DNA of 64,000 nt from Lanius collurio (Eukaryota > Chordata > Aves > Passeriformes > Laniidae). Under the pieces are notes generated by a model, which worked only from the letters and a program-made list of their open reading frames with translations, made no database searches and was not told the origin of the DNA. The DNA lies in assembly GCA_020086605.1 (NCBI GenBank), contig JACBWW010000003.1, positions 59,321,923 to 59,385,922 on the forward strand, given 5' to 3'. Position numbers and translations under genes: made by a program. Shown piece after piece: positions 25,819-37,141 of this stretch (within the stretch, counting starts at the first letter, position 1; each line of letters opens with the position of its first letter).

Positions 25819-26924
25819 GTAAGGAAGCCCCGTGATCAGCTGCAGGAGCACCTGTCCCTCCAGGAGTGGGAAAGCTGCTGGAGTGATGGCCACAATATTC
25901 ATGTCCTTCCTTGCTAAGCAACCTACAGAGTACAGATAGACACAAGTTTGAGATTTTGCTTCGCAAAGAGAATAATTTCTCCATCTGTATGTTAAAGCAT
26001 GCAAGTACCTCCAGAGAAAAGGCAAATTCCAGTACACTGCATTGCCTTGAATCTCTGCATAGTTCCCCACCAGCTGTCTACTGCCAGTCCATTTTCATTC
26101 TGAATAGTATTTATAGAGGAATTTATTTTATTTATACAAATGTATTTTCCTCCTGCTGAGCCATAAATCTGTAGACATTTAATCCAACAGGGATGCTTAA
26201 ACACTGATGTAACCAGAAGCTGTGGGCCTCATATAGAAATTGTCTGCCTAGTAGAGTCCAGGAGATCAGGCTGAAGGACCCAGAAGATCAATCTCTTCTG
26301 TCCAAAACCTATTAAAAGGCAAATACCTGGGGAGTTGAAAGTGTGTTTGGCCTTTGGTGATCCTGTCCTTCAGGCTGCACCTGAGCTGTGGAGGTGTGAA
26401 CAGCATAACCACAGTAGCCGCAACCTCGTGTACATCCCAGGGATCTGGTGGGACGTGGCCTTTTGTTTCCTCAGGTGTACAGAGATTTTAGTTTAGCCCA
26501 CACAGTGCCAGTTCTTGCTGTCTGAGCCACAGTTGGTGTCTTGTAGGGCTTAGCTAGACCCAGCTGCCTCTGTGGTCTCCCCTTGAAGACCCGGGGTTTC
26601 AATGAGCATCCTGGCTGAGATTTTCAAAACAATTTAGGGACCTTAATTAATCCGTTCCTGTCTTTTTGAATTCACAGTGCTTCCTATCCACAATTCCATT
26701 ATCTTCTAATATTCATTCAAGGTTAAAAAAAACAATTATTTGAATTTACATTTGGGAAATTGGAGAGACCTCACTTTATGTTTAGAAATTGTTGATTTTT
26801 TTAGGATTCTATGTTGATGCTGCTCAATATTTGTATATATGAAATTCACATTAGCACAATGCCATTATGGATGAAGAGAAATACTTATTTTTCAATTTGG
26901 ACTTGATAAAAGACTTTAAAAACT

Positions 26925-26975
26925 TAAAAACCCCAACCAAAATCAACCCAAATCAACCCAACCCAAAACTCCAGC
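26925..26975. repeat. A/C-rich low-complexity tract
   Basis: (aaccc/aatcaaccc)n-like simple sequence. Confidence 0.75.
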
Positions 26976-27747
26976 AAGCTGTTGAAGTCTCCAGCTGCTG
27001 GAAGAGCTATGGACTTGCTTCAGCAGGTGGCAGCCTTTCTCCTGGGAGCCAGAGAAAAAAATGCCATGCTCATGGGCGATGATCCCTGCTGCCCTGTGGA
27101 AAGCTGTTTGATTAATAGTGTAAGACTTATTGTCCTGGAACGTTTCCTGCCTGGGATTTTGTATTTTGTCTGGCTAAATTGGCTTTAACAGTTTTGGCTG
27201 GAGATGATGTGCTTCACTATGTCAGTGTGAAAGTTGCTGAGTGACATCACCATCCTAGGAATCTCCCTTATGGAAAAAAATTGCAGAATTCCATTAAGTC
27301 TGATCCTTTTTCTTGTAGTTTTCTAATAATTTCTTCTCACCTCCTGGACAAAATTTTACAAGGGCATTAAAAATTATAATCTGGAAATAATTTTCTGAGA
27401 TATTACCATATTTTTCAAAGCCTCTTTTGGCTTCTTCACTAATAAATTATGATTTTTTTTTCCATAATTCATTGTGTGGTATGGATATAGCTGTGAAAAG
27501 AAGGAACTGGCTTCAAAGTAGCTTGTCACTGAACAGCAAAAATCATCCACTTGATTCAAGCTTGATATGTTTGAGCAGATGCATTTCATTCAGATGATGG
27601 CCAGAAAATTATTTTCTCTACACGGTTGGCTGCTGAATTCCTATTGAAAGGATACTTTCAACTTTAATTGACACTGTTAATGGTCTGATATGATACTTAG
27701 AGCTGAGATTTTAAAAATGCAATAAAATTTTGAATTTACCAAATATT

Positions 27748-27840
27748 CCCACAGACTATTAGAAATTAAATGTAGCCCACAGACCACTAAAAATAAATAA
27801 AATGTATGTAGTCCACAGATTATTAGAAATTTAAATTTAT
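27748..27840. repeat. three diverged tandem copies
   Basis: Three copies of a unit like cccacagactattagaaatt, starting near 27748, 27776 and 27812, are separated by AT-rich sequence. Confidence 0.7.
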
Positions 27841-28231
27841 AACCAGCATTTCAGCAAGAGTGGATTTTGTAAGTGTGCAGCCAATAGAAGGGGACACTGT
27901 GCCTGAAACCCCCAGCCCTGCTCCTCTTGCAGTTGGGGCTCATTTTTTTGCAGTTTATGTAAAGTGTGGGGTTTTTGAAAGCATATTTTCAAGTTTTAAG
28001 CATTTTAAATGAGGTGGGGTTCTAGACACACAAATACAATGTGTTATGTGTGTGTGTATACAAACCCACGTACCTGTTACTAACCTATAGCTAGGCACAG
28101 TTTTCAATATGATGAAGATTGACAGATTTAAAGATTTTATTAACCTATTGCATCAAAATATAAGGAAGAAGCAGCAGTGGAAGAAGAGTACAAGTCTTTT
28201 TTATTGTAACTTTCTCAATCTGTGTCTCTAG

Positions 28232-28325
28232 GGCAGCGTGTTGGCAGCCAGGGGATGGAGAGGCCCCATCACAGTCTGTCAGTGAAGACTGTCTGTATCT
28301 GCATATCTTTGTTCCTGCCACCACT
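28232..28325 (+). CDS. TG: thyroglobulin exon 14 of window (ChEL)
   Basis: A 94-nt exon, phase 2 start and phase 0 end (ACT|GTAAGT). It reads (R)AACWQPGDGEAPSQSVSEDC, then LYLHIFVPATT. EDCLYLH(I/V)F is the carboxylesterase type-B signature 2, with His where most members have Asn. In cholinesterases the cysteine of the ACW segment pairs with that of EDC, and both are present. Human reads RASCWQPG, VSEDCLYLNVFIP. Confidence 0.95.
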
Positions 28326-28932
28326 GTAAGTAAGAGATGTAATTAAAGTAGATTTTTTTTTTTGTAGCTGAACATTGTCTCTTTTCAAAGTACTTTTAAT
28401 TGGCATGAATGGCTGTTTCTCCTGTGTTATTCACAAAGCCTGCAAAGATAAATTAGGTGCTCTGCTGTTTTTACTGGTACAAGAGTATTCCCTACAGGCT
28501 TTGCTGTGTTGGGTAGCTAGGAGAACAGCACACTAAAAGCTAGAAATAAGAGAGAGAGACAGGGAAACAAAACACAAGAAGGTGGCAGCAAAGGAGAAAT
28601 GAAGGGCAGAGATGGCAGTGTTCCTGCAAGGAGACCATCTGTCCAGGAGACAATAATGCAATACAATACATCAACACTTACCACCAGTCAGGGACCTGCT
28701 GATGGGTTTTTTTCACCCTCATCTTTACTGTTCCCCTGTTGACATCTGTGGGAGGTCTGTTGGGAAATGAGGGTGGCAAGCACTGATAGATTTGTGGCCA
28801 CCTCGCAGAGCTAAAAAATAGACATTTCAAAAATGATTGGGCCACTGATACAATATGAGGAATTGTCACTGGAAAGTTCTTGATTTTCTCTTTCTAAATA
28901 GATATGAAAGAAAGCTTCAAGTTAAAGCCAAG

Positions 28933-29221
28933 CTAAAATGATTGGCCAACCCCTGGGGGTAAAGATGCTGAATAACATGTGAATCCCATTGAAGAGAGGG
29001 CCCAGAGACAGGAACCTTTTCTTTCCACAGTACTGGCAATTTTCAGAAGGTGATGGTTGTTGTAATAGAAATCTATGAGTCTGTCATACTGCATGTCTGG
29101 AGAGAGCTGGTTTAGCAATCTGACAGCATCACAGAGAGTTCCTTGCAGGCCCACTTTAATCATCAGAGAGACCAGCAGTCTGTCTTCTCCCGGCAGCATG
29201 AGACTGTCATTTTGCCTTGTG
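28933..29221 (-). pseudogene. unidentified coding-like segment on the opposite strand, perhaps a retrocopy fragment
   Basis: The - strand has an open frame of 88 codons from its first ATG, and it extends a few codons upstream. The N-terminal 55 or so residues look like real protein: LPGEDRLLVSLMIKVGLQGT, then LLNQLSPDMQYDRLIDFYYN. The pattern is amphipathic and helix-like, unlike the simple-sequence frames elsewhere in the introns. After the KIASTVE motif the sequence looks less protein-like. I do not recognise the family. There is no clear splice acceptor upstream or strong donor downstream, so a degraded processed copy is more likely than a live exon. A chance frame is not excluded. Confidence 0.3.
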
Positions 29222-30080
29222 TGCAGTCACCAGTTATTGAAAACATCAGGTCACTGTCCCAGGCAGTTTGCCATCTATGCTTAAGAGCTGCTTTCAAGAT
29301 AGTTTATTTGAAAGCATTGTATTTTCCACCAGACTAAATAGGCTTGTCTCTTCTCCTTGTCAGTCCTGTAAACTGAATCTCTCCTGCCTTTTGCAGACAT
29401 GTAAGGTAGAAGTAGGTACAATTGAGAAAATTAGTTTCACATGCATAAGTCTAGTCCAGGAGAGGACTAAAACTTCTGGTTTTGCAGAAGTAGCTGGGAA
29501 CAGAAGGCATTGCATTTTCCTGCCTCTTTTTGTGGCAAGCTCTATTTTTTGCTCACATGCAGAGAGATAGTTATATATTTTCAGCCCATGGAAAGTTAAA
29601 TTAGCTAGTAAATATGGAATATAAAATCTCCCAGAGAGAAGGGAATGCAGAGGTCATTCCAGGAGCATTTTGAGCCTGAAAAAGAGCACTGTGCAAGGGC
29701 TGCTGTCTGTCACCAAAGGACTCTCAAAGTTTCAAGCAGTGAAGAAGGTGAATGACGTCATTTTTCTTCCACAGTTACATGTACCACACTTAAACTGGCA
29801 CTTCTGACTTTTTTCCTCCTAAAATCATCACCACCTGTCACACCAGGAAAGCAAAGCTGTGCTTTGCCTTTATTTAGAAAGGGTTCAATTGTAAGATCAA
29901 GACTTTGAAATTCCCATTAAATAGGAATAGAAACCATCTCCCTTCCCACTCCATTTCCTGCACATCCCCAAGGCACTTAATTCTTTACAGAGCAATATTG
30001 TACAGTAGTAAAAACACTGGAGGTTGCCTGTCTTGGTCGAGTTAAAACTCTCCCAAGTAGCTCATCAAGTGTTTTACAGA

Positions 30081-30158
30081 AGGATGAGCAGGGAGGTTGG
30101 ACCAGCTGGCCCCAACAGTGTTCCCTTCCAAGGTTAACCATGCTGTCATTCTGTGAGG
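30081..30158 (+). mobile_element. CR1 LINE, 3' end fragment
   Basis: ggaggttggaccagctggcc, a ttcccttccaa block and a closing tcattctgtga fit a diverged CR1 3' end. Confidence 0.6.
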
Positions 30159-32146
30159 GACAAGATGGTTATGAATATTATGAAGCTTTGCAGACTTTCA
30201 GCTGACTTGCAGCTTCCTGGTGGCTGCTGAATTTCATTCCCCCCTCAGGGTTTGCACATGGGACTTAAGCCCCTGCAGGCATGAGACCATGATGGAGCTG
30301 CTGGGCTTACCATGGCTTGGTGCTGACCAGAAATGGGAATGCTACCTCCAGACACTTGGCTCTGTGCACAGTCCCAGTGCTAAGTCTTCCCCTGAATTAC
30401 TCCATATCGATTGCAGCTGTTGTTTTGGTTTGCCATTTCAAAATTTTACTGCCCATTTTTGCCCTTCTTAAGCTTTTTATTGTGTGAAGTCACTCAGGAT
30501 AATGTAATATGCAATTTAAGAGTCAGCTGGAGGTCATAGTGCTATGAAGGTTGTGGACACTTGGGAAAAGCTTAGTGTGGGCCTCAGGCTTGACCATGCT
30601 GAGCTGAGGGGGTGGAGCTTGCTCAAAATAATGGTTAATACCATTTTAGCTGACACAACTTGATGTGGTTTTATTTCAGAATGAATTTCCATATGATAAC
30701 AGATGATCACTTTTTTCTTCACCCCCATCTCTCTCTGTCTTGCATGTGGTGCAGAAATGGGAACCAGGGACAAGGCACTACAAGTTAGGCAGTTTCTATT
30801 CAAGAGAAGCTCATGAGAAAAAGCAACTGTCTCAGTGCTTGTAATTTCTTGTCTTTTCTTGGCAACATTGTCTTGTTCACAAGAAGCCCCTGAAATGAAT
30901 CATCAGAGAGATAAGTGAGGAGTGCACACAATTTTGTGCAAATTAAGGGCAGTTGAGGGTAGTTTGCTGGCTAATCTGTAATTTTGCAGGATGCTGCAGC
31001 CATCACTGCTCTGCTGCTTCTCCCATACAGCCATTTGTGTTTTTGCTGGAAACATTCTTTGCCAGAACAGATGGGACTGCTGTGTTTAGCTAAGCTCCAT
31101 CCAGAAAATAACAGCAAGAGAGCCCATTGCCCTCTAGGTGCAGGGAAAACCAACCCCAGATGTACTTTGATGCTGCTACAGGAAAGAGAAAAAAAAAAAG
31201 GAAAAAACCAAACCAAGCTCCCCCCTTATGTTCACTGAAGGGTATTTCTTTTGAGTGTCATCTTGGCAGACCTGTAACCTGCTGGTAAGTGCTGAGCTGT
31301 CCTGGGGCTGTTCTGCCTTTTTGCTGCTCATGCAGCAGCAGCGTGGCTGCAGCCCTGCTGTGTGTGCAGAGGGGGTCCACACCTGGAGCTGCTTTGGGAA
31401 AAAGCTTCTGTTTCTGTGCAAAATCAGGTGGCTCTGGCAGGAGTGATAACATGAGTGCAGATCAGGACTCCTTGCCATTCCAGGAATCCTGCTGGGCTCT
31501 TTTGTGGCAGAGTCCCCCTGTGCTTTGTGAGATGTGAGTCTCTCCTCTGCAGAGACAAAGTCCTCTCTGAAGTATCCCTCTATATATCTGGTAGGGGAAA
31601 ATTCCTTCAGGGATTGAAGGAGCATGGAGTGTTATCAATATCAATGTCAAGTGACATTTTTGAGACTAGGCAGTGTTTGAGTGCTGAAGACTTTAGAGCA
31701 GGAAGCAGCTATGCACAGCTATTGACTTAGTCTTACTCAAGATGGAGCAAACAGACCTTTTCCTTCTCCTGTTTCTTACTTGTTTGAACTTTTCCTGCAT
31801 GTTTGTGCAAAGCAGATGTGGTCTAGCAAAGACAGGCACACCACATGATCAGTGGCCAAGGCAGAAGGAGCTGGCCTAGAGGAGATGTTGGCTGGTGGGA
31901 CAAAGTGGAGCTGTTATATCTTCTTTACACTGGAGATGGTGCCCTCTTTAATGGTATATAAGTCATTGTGGACGATTTGTGGATAACACTCCTTAAATTC
32001 CAGACAGGCAGATATCCCCTCTTTATGGTCACCATCAAAGAACTTTAAAAGGCTTAGGTAATGTTCATGAGGAAGCTGCTTGTGTTCTCATCATTGACCT
32101 ACCAAAGTTGTCTACAGGAATACTGATCTGGTTGTTGTCATGGCAG

Positions 32147-32306
32147 GTCAAAAACATGCCAGTGTTGCTGTTCTTCCACAATGGGGGGAGTTACAATGCT
32201 GAGGAGGGAAAGACAACCCTAGATGGATCATACCTGGCTGCCATTGGTAACGTCATTGTTGTGATGGCAAACTACAGGGTCGGAGTCTTCGGCTTCCTGA
32301 GCACTG
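32147..32306 (+). CDS. TG: thyroglobulin exon 15 of window (ChEL)
   Basis: A 160-nt exon, phase 0 start and phase 1 end. It reads [53 protein letters not shown]. The [10 protein letters not shown] core is a strongly conserved strand-turn of the esterase fold. The HNGG segment sits where cholinesterases have the oxyanion-hole YGGGF loop. Human TG, as I recall it, has FFHNTMDREES there. Acceptor gtcatggcag, donor GTAAGT. Confidence 0.95.
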
Positions 32307-34082
32307 GTAAGTGATGGATTTCCAGAGCAAACACAATTATGCATTCTGTAACACTTCTATTTCTGATTTTTATTTTTTAAAGTTATTATTTAACTTGAAA
32401 AATGGATATCTTTCACCGATTATTTTAATTTCTGAAAAAGTATGACTGAGAAATGGTGGAGACTTGATCAGAAGAGACAGGGGAGAGGCTGGGGCAACAG
32501 GGACAGCAGCAAAAAGAACCCAAGTATCTGTATCAAAGCACTGGCTAGACTTCTGATTACAGGTGAGATTCTGGATATTGAGTTTTGCAGACACATATGA
32601 AGATAGGTTAGTCATCAAAATTCATGCTAATTCCAGTGGTCTACTATTGTGGGTATGGTTTTCAATGGCTCCAACTTCCAACCTGTTCCACCCATAAAAT
32701 TTTGCTGATGCTGTCCTGTGCCCATGTCAGAGTGGGGAAGAGGCAGAGACAACTTCAGGTTCATGGAAAGAAGGATGTGAAAGGATGAAAAGTATGGCAC
32801 AAAGGTAGTTGGTTGGTTCCTCAGCAGTTCAGCCTGACTTCTCTGAAGGACTTGCAACATTTAATCTTGATCTGTACTGTCCTGCATGGGACTGTACATT
32901 TGCGTGCTCTGTTTGCAACCCTTCCCCACGTTCCAGTGTGAAGGACTTCTGCTTCCGTCCTGCGTCCTAACACCCATTGCCATTAAAAATTAAACAAATT
33001 CCCATTACAAATAGGCTTTTTTCTTGTATAAAGAGGCATGCATGCATGAAAACATATGTTCTATCTCCCTAAACCTTTTTGGTTGTGCTGTCTGGTCTTG
33101 AGGATTGGTTTTTTTCATTTTGCCTTTTTTTAGTCTTGCCTTTTTAAGCAAGTAGGGAACACTTTTCTTTCTACTGCCTTTCACTTCTGTCTGGGGCAGG
33201 GGAACTTAAGGTAGAGACTCATGGAGAGAAAATGCAACAATTGCAGGTGGAACTCTTTCAGTCTGGTGTCAAGCCTCGGCCTCTTTAGTGTGCATTTTAG
33301 GAGGTCATATTTGCCATGTTTGAAAATACCTGACCTACATACTTTTCCTCATGATTCTTTGAAGTTTTCAGTGCTAGTGATGATGTTGATTTTGCCTAAT
33401 TTGGGGTTGGAGCTGCAATTATTGGTTATTGTTGCCCTTCTCTGCTTACTGTTTTGTTCAAAGCTCACTCCCAGCAAAGCCTGTATTTCAGTTTGTAAAT
33501 AGAGAGATGGCACTACAAGCTCCTTACTTATTTAGATAAGAATTTGGTTATGGGTGTATGTGGGGGAAAAAAATCACTGTTTTCATCAGTGCAAACATGA
33601 TGTTTATGAAAGTGATACCATCATCTCATTTTTGTCTAGAGCCAAATGCAGTGTGGATATGTGCTGTGGGAGCTTCCATTACACAGCACTGCCCACACAT
33701 TACCCCCCACCCTCCTTCAGCCCTGAGAAACTCACCAAGGTTTCTTCCTAAGTGGAAACTGCTGGCTGGGCTGAATATGATGTAGCAGTATTTATATGAT
33801 GGCCCATGATTTAGGGATCAGGGAAATAATCCAGTCTCTTTTTCACAGGGTTCTGCCTGCATGTCCCAAAATGTCAATACTTGGGCTTGGTGTGCATGGG
33901 TGGCATTCCTGCAAACCTTCAGATAGAGGTGATGCATTACAGGGACTTTTTGGGGATCTTCTCCTGCTCCTCTGTACTGTGGAGCTGTGGCCAAGGAAAA
34001 GTGCAGTCTTTCCTGGCCTCTTCCTCTTTGGGAAGTCCTTGGTGTGTGTTTGGGAAAATCTTAAAATAGACTCAAAAATATC

Positions 34083-34220
34083 TTGAGTTGAAAAGGATTC
34101 GCAAGAATCATTGAAATCCAACTCCTGGCCCTGCACAGGACACCCCAAAAATCCCAGCATGTGCCTGAGAGTGTTGCCCAAACACACCTTGAGCTCTGTC
34201 AGGCTTGGTGCTGTGACAAC
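34083..34220 (-). mobile_element. CR1 LINE fragment, reverse orientation
   Basis: It opens ttgagttgaaaaggattcgc with tccaactcctggccctgcac further on, then a thccaaacacaccttgagctctgtcaggcttggtgc-like block (gcccaaacacaccttgagct). This is the reverse complement of a CR1 3' region. Confidence 0.65.
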
Positions 34221-35159
34221 AAATGGGTGATTACTTATGTCATTAACCATTAACTTTCCAGTCTCTTGCCTGGTCCTTTGGAGCTTTGCTGTTGGGTTCC
34301 AAGGGGGCAGAAGTTCACCCTTAGGAACTAGAAGCAGGGCTGTTAAAAGGCCCTACAGTTAGAAATAAAAGTTATGAACTTGTGAATAATATTAATTTCA
34401 TTGTCCAAAGTGCTGAATCCTTTTAAGTTGAGTTGTTATAAATTGCAAAACTAGAAAGGAAGGAGTTATATGGATTTTTAGGGAATTGAAGGCTAGTGAA
34501 AACAACAGGTTTTCTTTTGTTTGGATGGAGGTTTTTGTTAGTTATACAGTTGTTCTGGTATCCCAGTGACAGGAATTTTGCAAAAAGTGAGAGATCTTTT
34601 TCTTTTAAGCATAAAAGATGTTTACTTTAATTTGCTGTCACCCATTAATGTGGCAAAAAGTGATGCACATTCTTACTACTGCCTTTACCTCTTGCTTTGC
34701 ATTCAGAAAAATTAGGGTGAATTGCCAGTGATATGGATGGTAAGACTTTGGAGAAGACAGTCTTGTTTTTAGGTTTTATTCTTTTAAGTTTCCATGAAGT
34801 AATATAAAACAGAATGATTTTCACACTTTTATTTAGCACTATTGTTCTTCTCCTGTTTAGTAATAACAGAAGGAAGCACACAGGGTCTCTGGTTTCTTTT
34901 CAGTTTCCTGTGGTCCTCAGGAATGTGATCTTTTCCTACAAAAAGGCAGTGGAAAAGATTCCTGGCAGACATGTTTCTTTCAGTCTAACTCCTATGAATG
35001 TCTGTGCATGCATCTGTTCTCCACTGTGGTATATTTCACAACCCAGTTGTGGTTTTTGCTGGGCAAAAAGAACTGGTTATGTTTCCCTCTTAGGTCTTTT
35101 TGTTTTGTATACTGGTAGCAAGGCAGATTGTGTGGCTAAAATATTTACATGGATCTGCA

Positions 35160-35365
35160 TACAAAAATTTCTTCACCAAAGAGATTGTAAAGCATTGGAA
35201 CAGGCTGCCCAGGGCAGTGGTGGAGTCACCATCCCTGGAAGTATTTCAGAACATGTAGATGTGGTACTTGGGGATATGGTTTAGTGGTGGGCTTGGCAGT
35301 GCTGGGTTAATGGTTGGACTTGATGATCTTAAGGGTCTCTTCCAAGCTGAAGGGCTCTATGATTT
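35160..35365 (+). mobile_element. CR1 LINE, truncated 3' end
   Basis: Long match to the CR1 3' end: gcattggaacaggctgccca, then ggtggagtcaccatccctgg, ggttggacttgatgatctta, and gggtctcttccaagctga. Confidence 0.9.
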
Positions 35366-35494
35366 CACTTCCTTTGCAGTAGTTTCAATAGGGATGGAGC
35401 AAGCCCTTAAAATGAGATTTCCTTTTTAAAAAGTGGGTTTACTGCTGAATTGAGAACTCTGGGAACTGGTCATGGTGTACAGAACAAACTAACA

Positions 35495-35516
35495 CCCACC
35501 CTCCGCCCCCCCGCCC
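35495..35516 (-). other. G-quadruplex-forming motif on - strand
   Basis: On the + strand there are four C runs of three or more (35495-35497, 35499-35501, 35506-35512, 35514-35516) with loops of one to four bases. The - strand is therefore a canonical G3+N1-7 quadruplex motif. It lies in a TG intron. Confidence 0.6.
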
Positions 35517-36941
35517 AAAACAGCCACAAAACCAAAAAAAACTAAGCAGGGAAAGCTTTTCCTCCATTGCTTCACTGGTGTGGTTTGGACTGATCATCTG
35601 AAATAGGTCATAGGTTTTTGGGTCCTTTAGTTTTTGGCTGCCCTACTGCAAAGTTCTTCCTAACAATGGCTGTTGTAGTGTGGGCCCTGAAAGGTTACCA
35701 GGAATCTGTTCTGCTCTATATTTATTCTGCTGTGTAAAGTGGTGTGTTTGATACCTCAGTAATTCATTGCAGCAGCACAAAGGATGTGCACTTTAATTGC
35801 CCTCTGCCCAAGACCTGTCCAAGAAGTGGCAGCTTTTTATTCCACACCCTGTTAACTTTGATTCACTAGTTTCTGAACCTAGCCTTTTTTTAAACTTGTA
35901 CTATTAGATCTTGGCAATGGAAGAAACAAATAGTTTCAGCTGTTTTTCTATTCATGACTTTTCTTTTTTATCCTGTGGGTTTTTGTTTTTTTCCAAGTTT
36001 TAAATGTGAAGAATTTTAAAACTTTGAAAATGAATAGCTCATTGTGGATTAAAAAGAAGTAGACAGTGAATAATCATTTTCTGTTCCTTTTTTACAGACC
36101 ATGGAGGAATTACTTATTTCTGCTTTTGTTGACATAAAATCAAACTTACCTACAGGGTTGCATCATTAGATGCTTTCAGCATTAGTTTCTTATTAATCAA
36201 AGTATCAGGTTACCACTTCTTGGTGTTGAAAAGGAAGTGGTCATACATTGGCAGGAGAAGCACATGATTAATTATTTGTTTGGGTTTATGTTTACAAAAA
36301 AGTGAAAAAACCATATAGACCAGATTTCTGTCAGAGATAGGACAATCTCAAAGGATATAGACAGAAATATTATAGGTTTTAAAATAATATCTGGAAGAGT
36401 GTAAATAAAAATTCAAGATGTTGTGATATATAATGATTGGGCAGGGAGGACAAGTGTAAAAGGGATGTAGGAAGGAAACATACAATCAGATGTACTCCAT
36501 GGAAACAGTCAGTAATTCTTATGGGTCCCTTCCAACTTGAGAACTTGGCAAACACACAGATTTTTTTCGTTTGCTTTTAATTCATTTTAAGATTGAGCTC
36601 CTTATGTAGAAAAAAAATCTTATTGCTAAATCTATGGACACTTGAGCCTGGACTCAATCTCCTGCCATGATGTGTCCTAGTGAAACTTAGAAGTTGAAGT
36701 GTTACCTTTCTGTCACTGGGACAGACAAAGAGGCACCTCCAGGGCTGCCCTGTGGAGTGGTAAAAACTGAAATGCAGTCGGTGTGCAAAGTGATTACCTT
36801 AGAAGAGACCACCTCAGACTTTTAAACTCTGGTATCAGTTTTGTCAAGTTTCAGCTGCAAGAGCTGCTCAAAATGTAACATTTACGCAGAACTTCGGTGT
36901 TCAGAGCTTTCTTTTCAGCCGTATTTTGTTTTCCACGCCAG

Positions 36942-37141
36942 GTTCTGCTGAGGCCAGTGGAAACGCTGGCCTTTTGGATCAGCTGGCAGCTTTGAGGTGG
37001 GTGCAGCAGAACATTGGCAGCTTTGGGGGAGATGCCAGCCGGGTTTCTCTGGGAGCCGACCGCGGCGGGGCAGACGTCACCAGCATCCACCTGCTCACCG
37101 AGACAGCGGAGACAGACCTCTTCAGGAGAGTGCTGCTGATG
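36942..37141 (+). CDS. TG: thyroglobulin exon 16 of window (ChEL, dead nucleophile elbow)
   Basis: A 200-nt exon, phase 1 start, phase 0 end (CTGATG|GTAAGC). It reads (G)SAEASGNAGLLDQLAALRWV, then QQNIGSFGGDASRVSLGADR, GGADVTSIHLLT, and ends LFRRVLLM. The FGGD....V.L frame of the serine-esterase active site is intact, but the nucleophile elbow GESAGG has become ADRGGA, with Arg at the catalytic Ser. This is the known state of TG and shows the domain is a structural one. The exon is the last TG exon in the window. The next, expected to start GGS, is not seen. Confidence 0.96.

Larger units (their letters stand above)
25819..28231 (+). other. TG: TG intron
   Basis: Intron of about 2.4 kb, phase 2. 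It contains an A/C-rich tract (26925-26975) and a diverged three-copy repeat (27748-27840). Acceptor gtgtctctag. Confidence 0.85.
28326..32146 (+). other. TG: TG intron with antisense coding-like segment and CR1
   Basis: Intron of about 3.8 kb, phase 0. It contains an unidentified coding-like stretch on the - strand (28933-29221), a CRE-type palindrome (29753-29760) and a CR1 3' end (30081-30158). Acceptor gtcatggcag. Confidence 0.85.
32307..36941 (+). other. TG: TG intron with CR1 pieces and G-quadruplex-type tract
   Basis: Intron of about 4.6 kb. It contains CR1 fragments at 34083-34220 (-) and 35160-35365 (+) and a C-rich run at 35495-35516. A short CR1-like tail may lie at 36515-36545 (gggtcccttccaactt). 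Acceptor ccacgccag. Confidence 0.85.

Noticed and set aside
33843..34250. 135-residue open frame on the - strand
   Set aside because: Partly made of a reverse CR1 fragment. No recognisable protein.
34814..35284. 156-residue open frame on the + strand
   Set aside because: Its end is CR1 sequence and the start is unremarkable intron.
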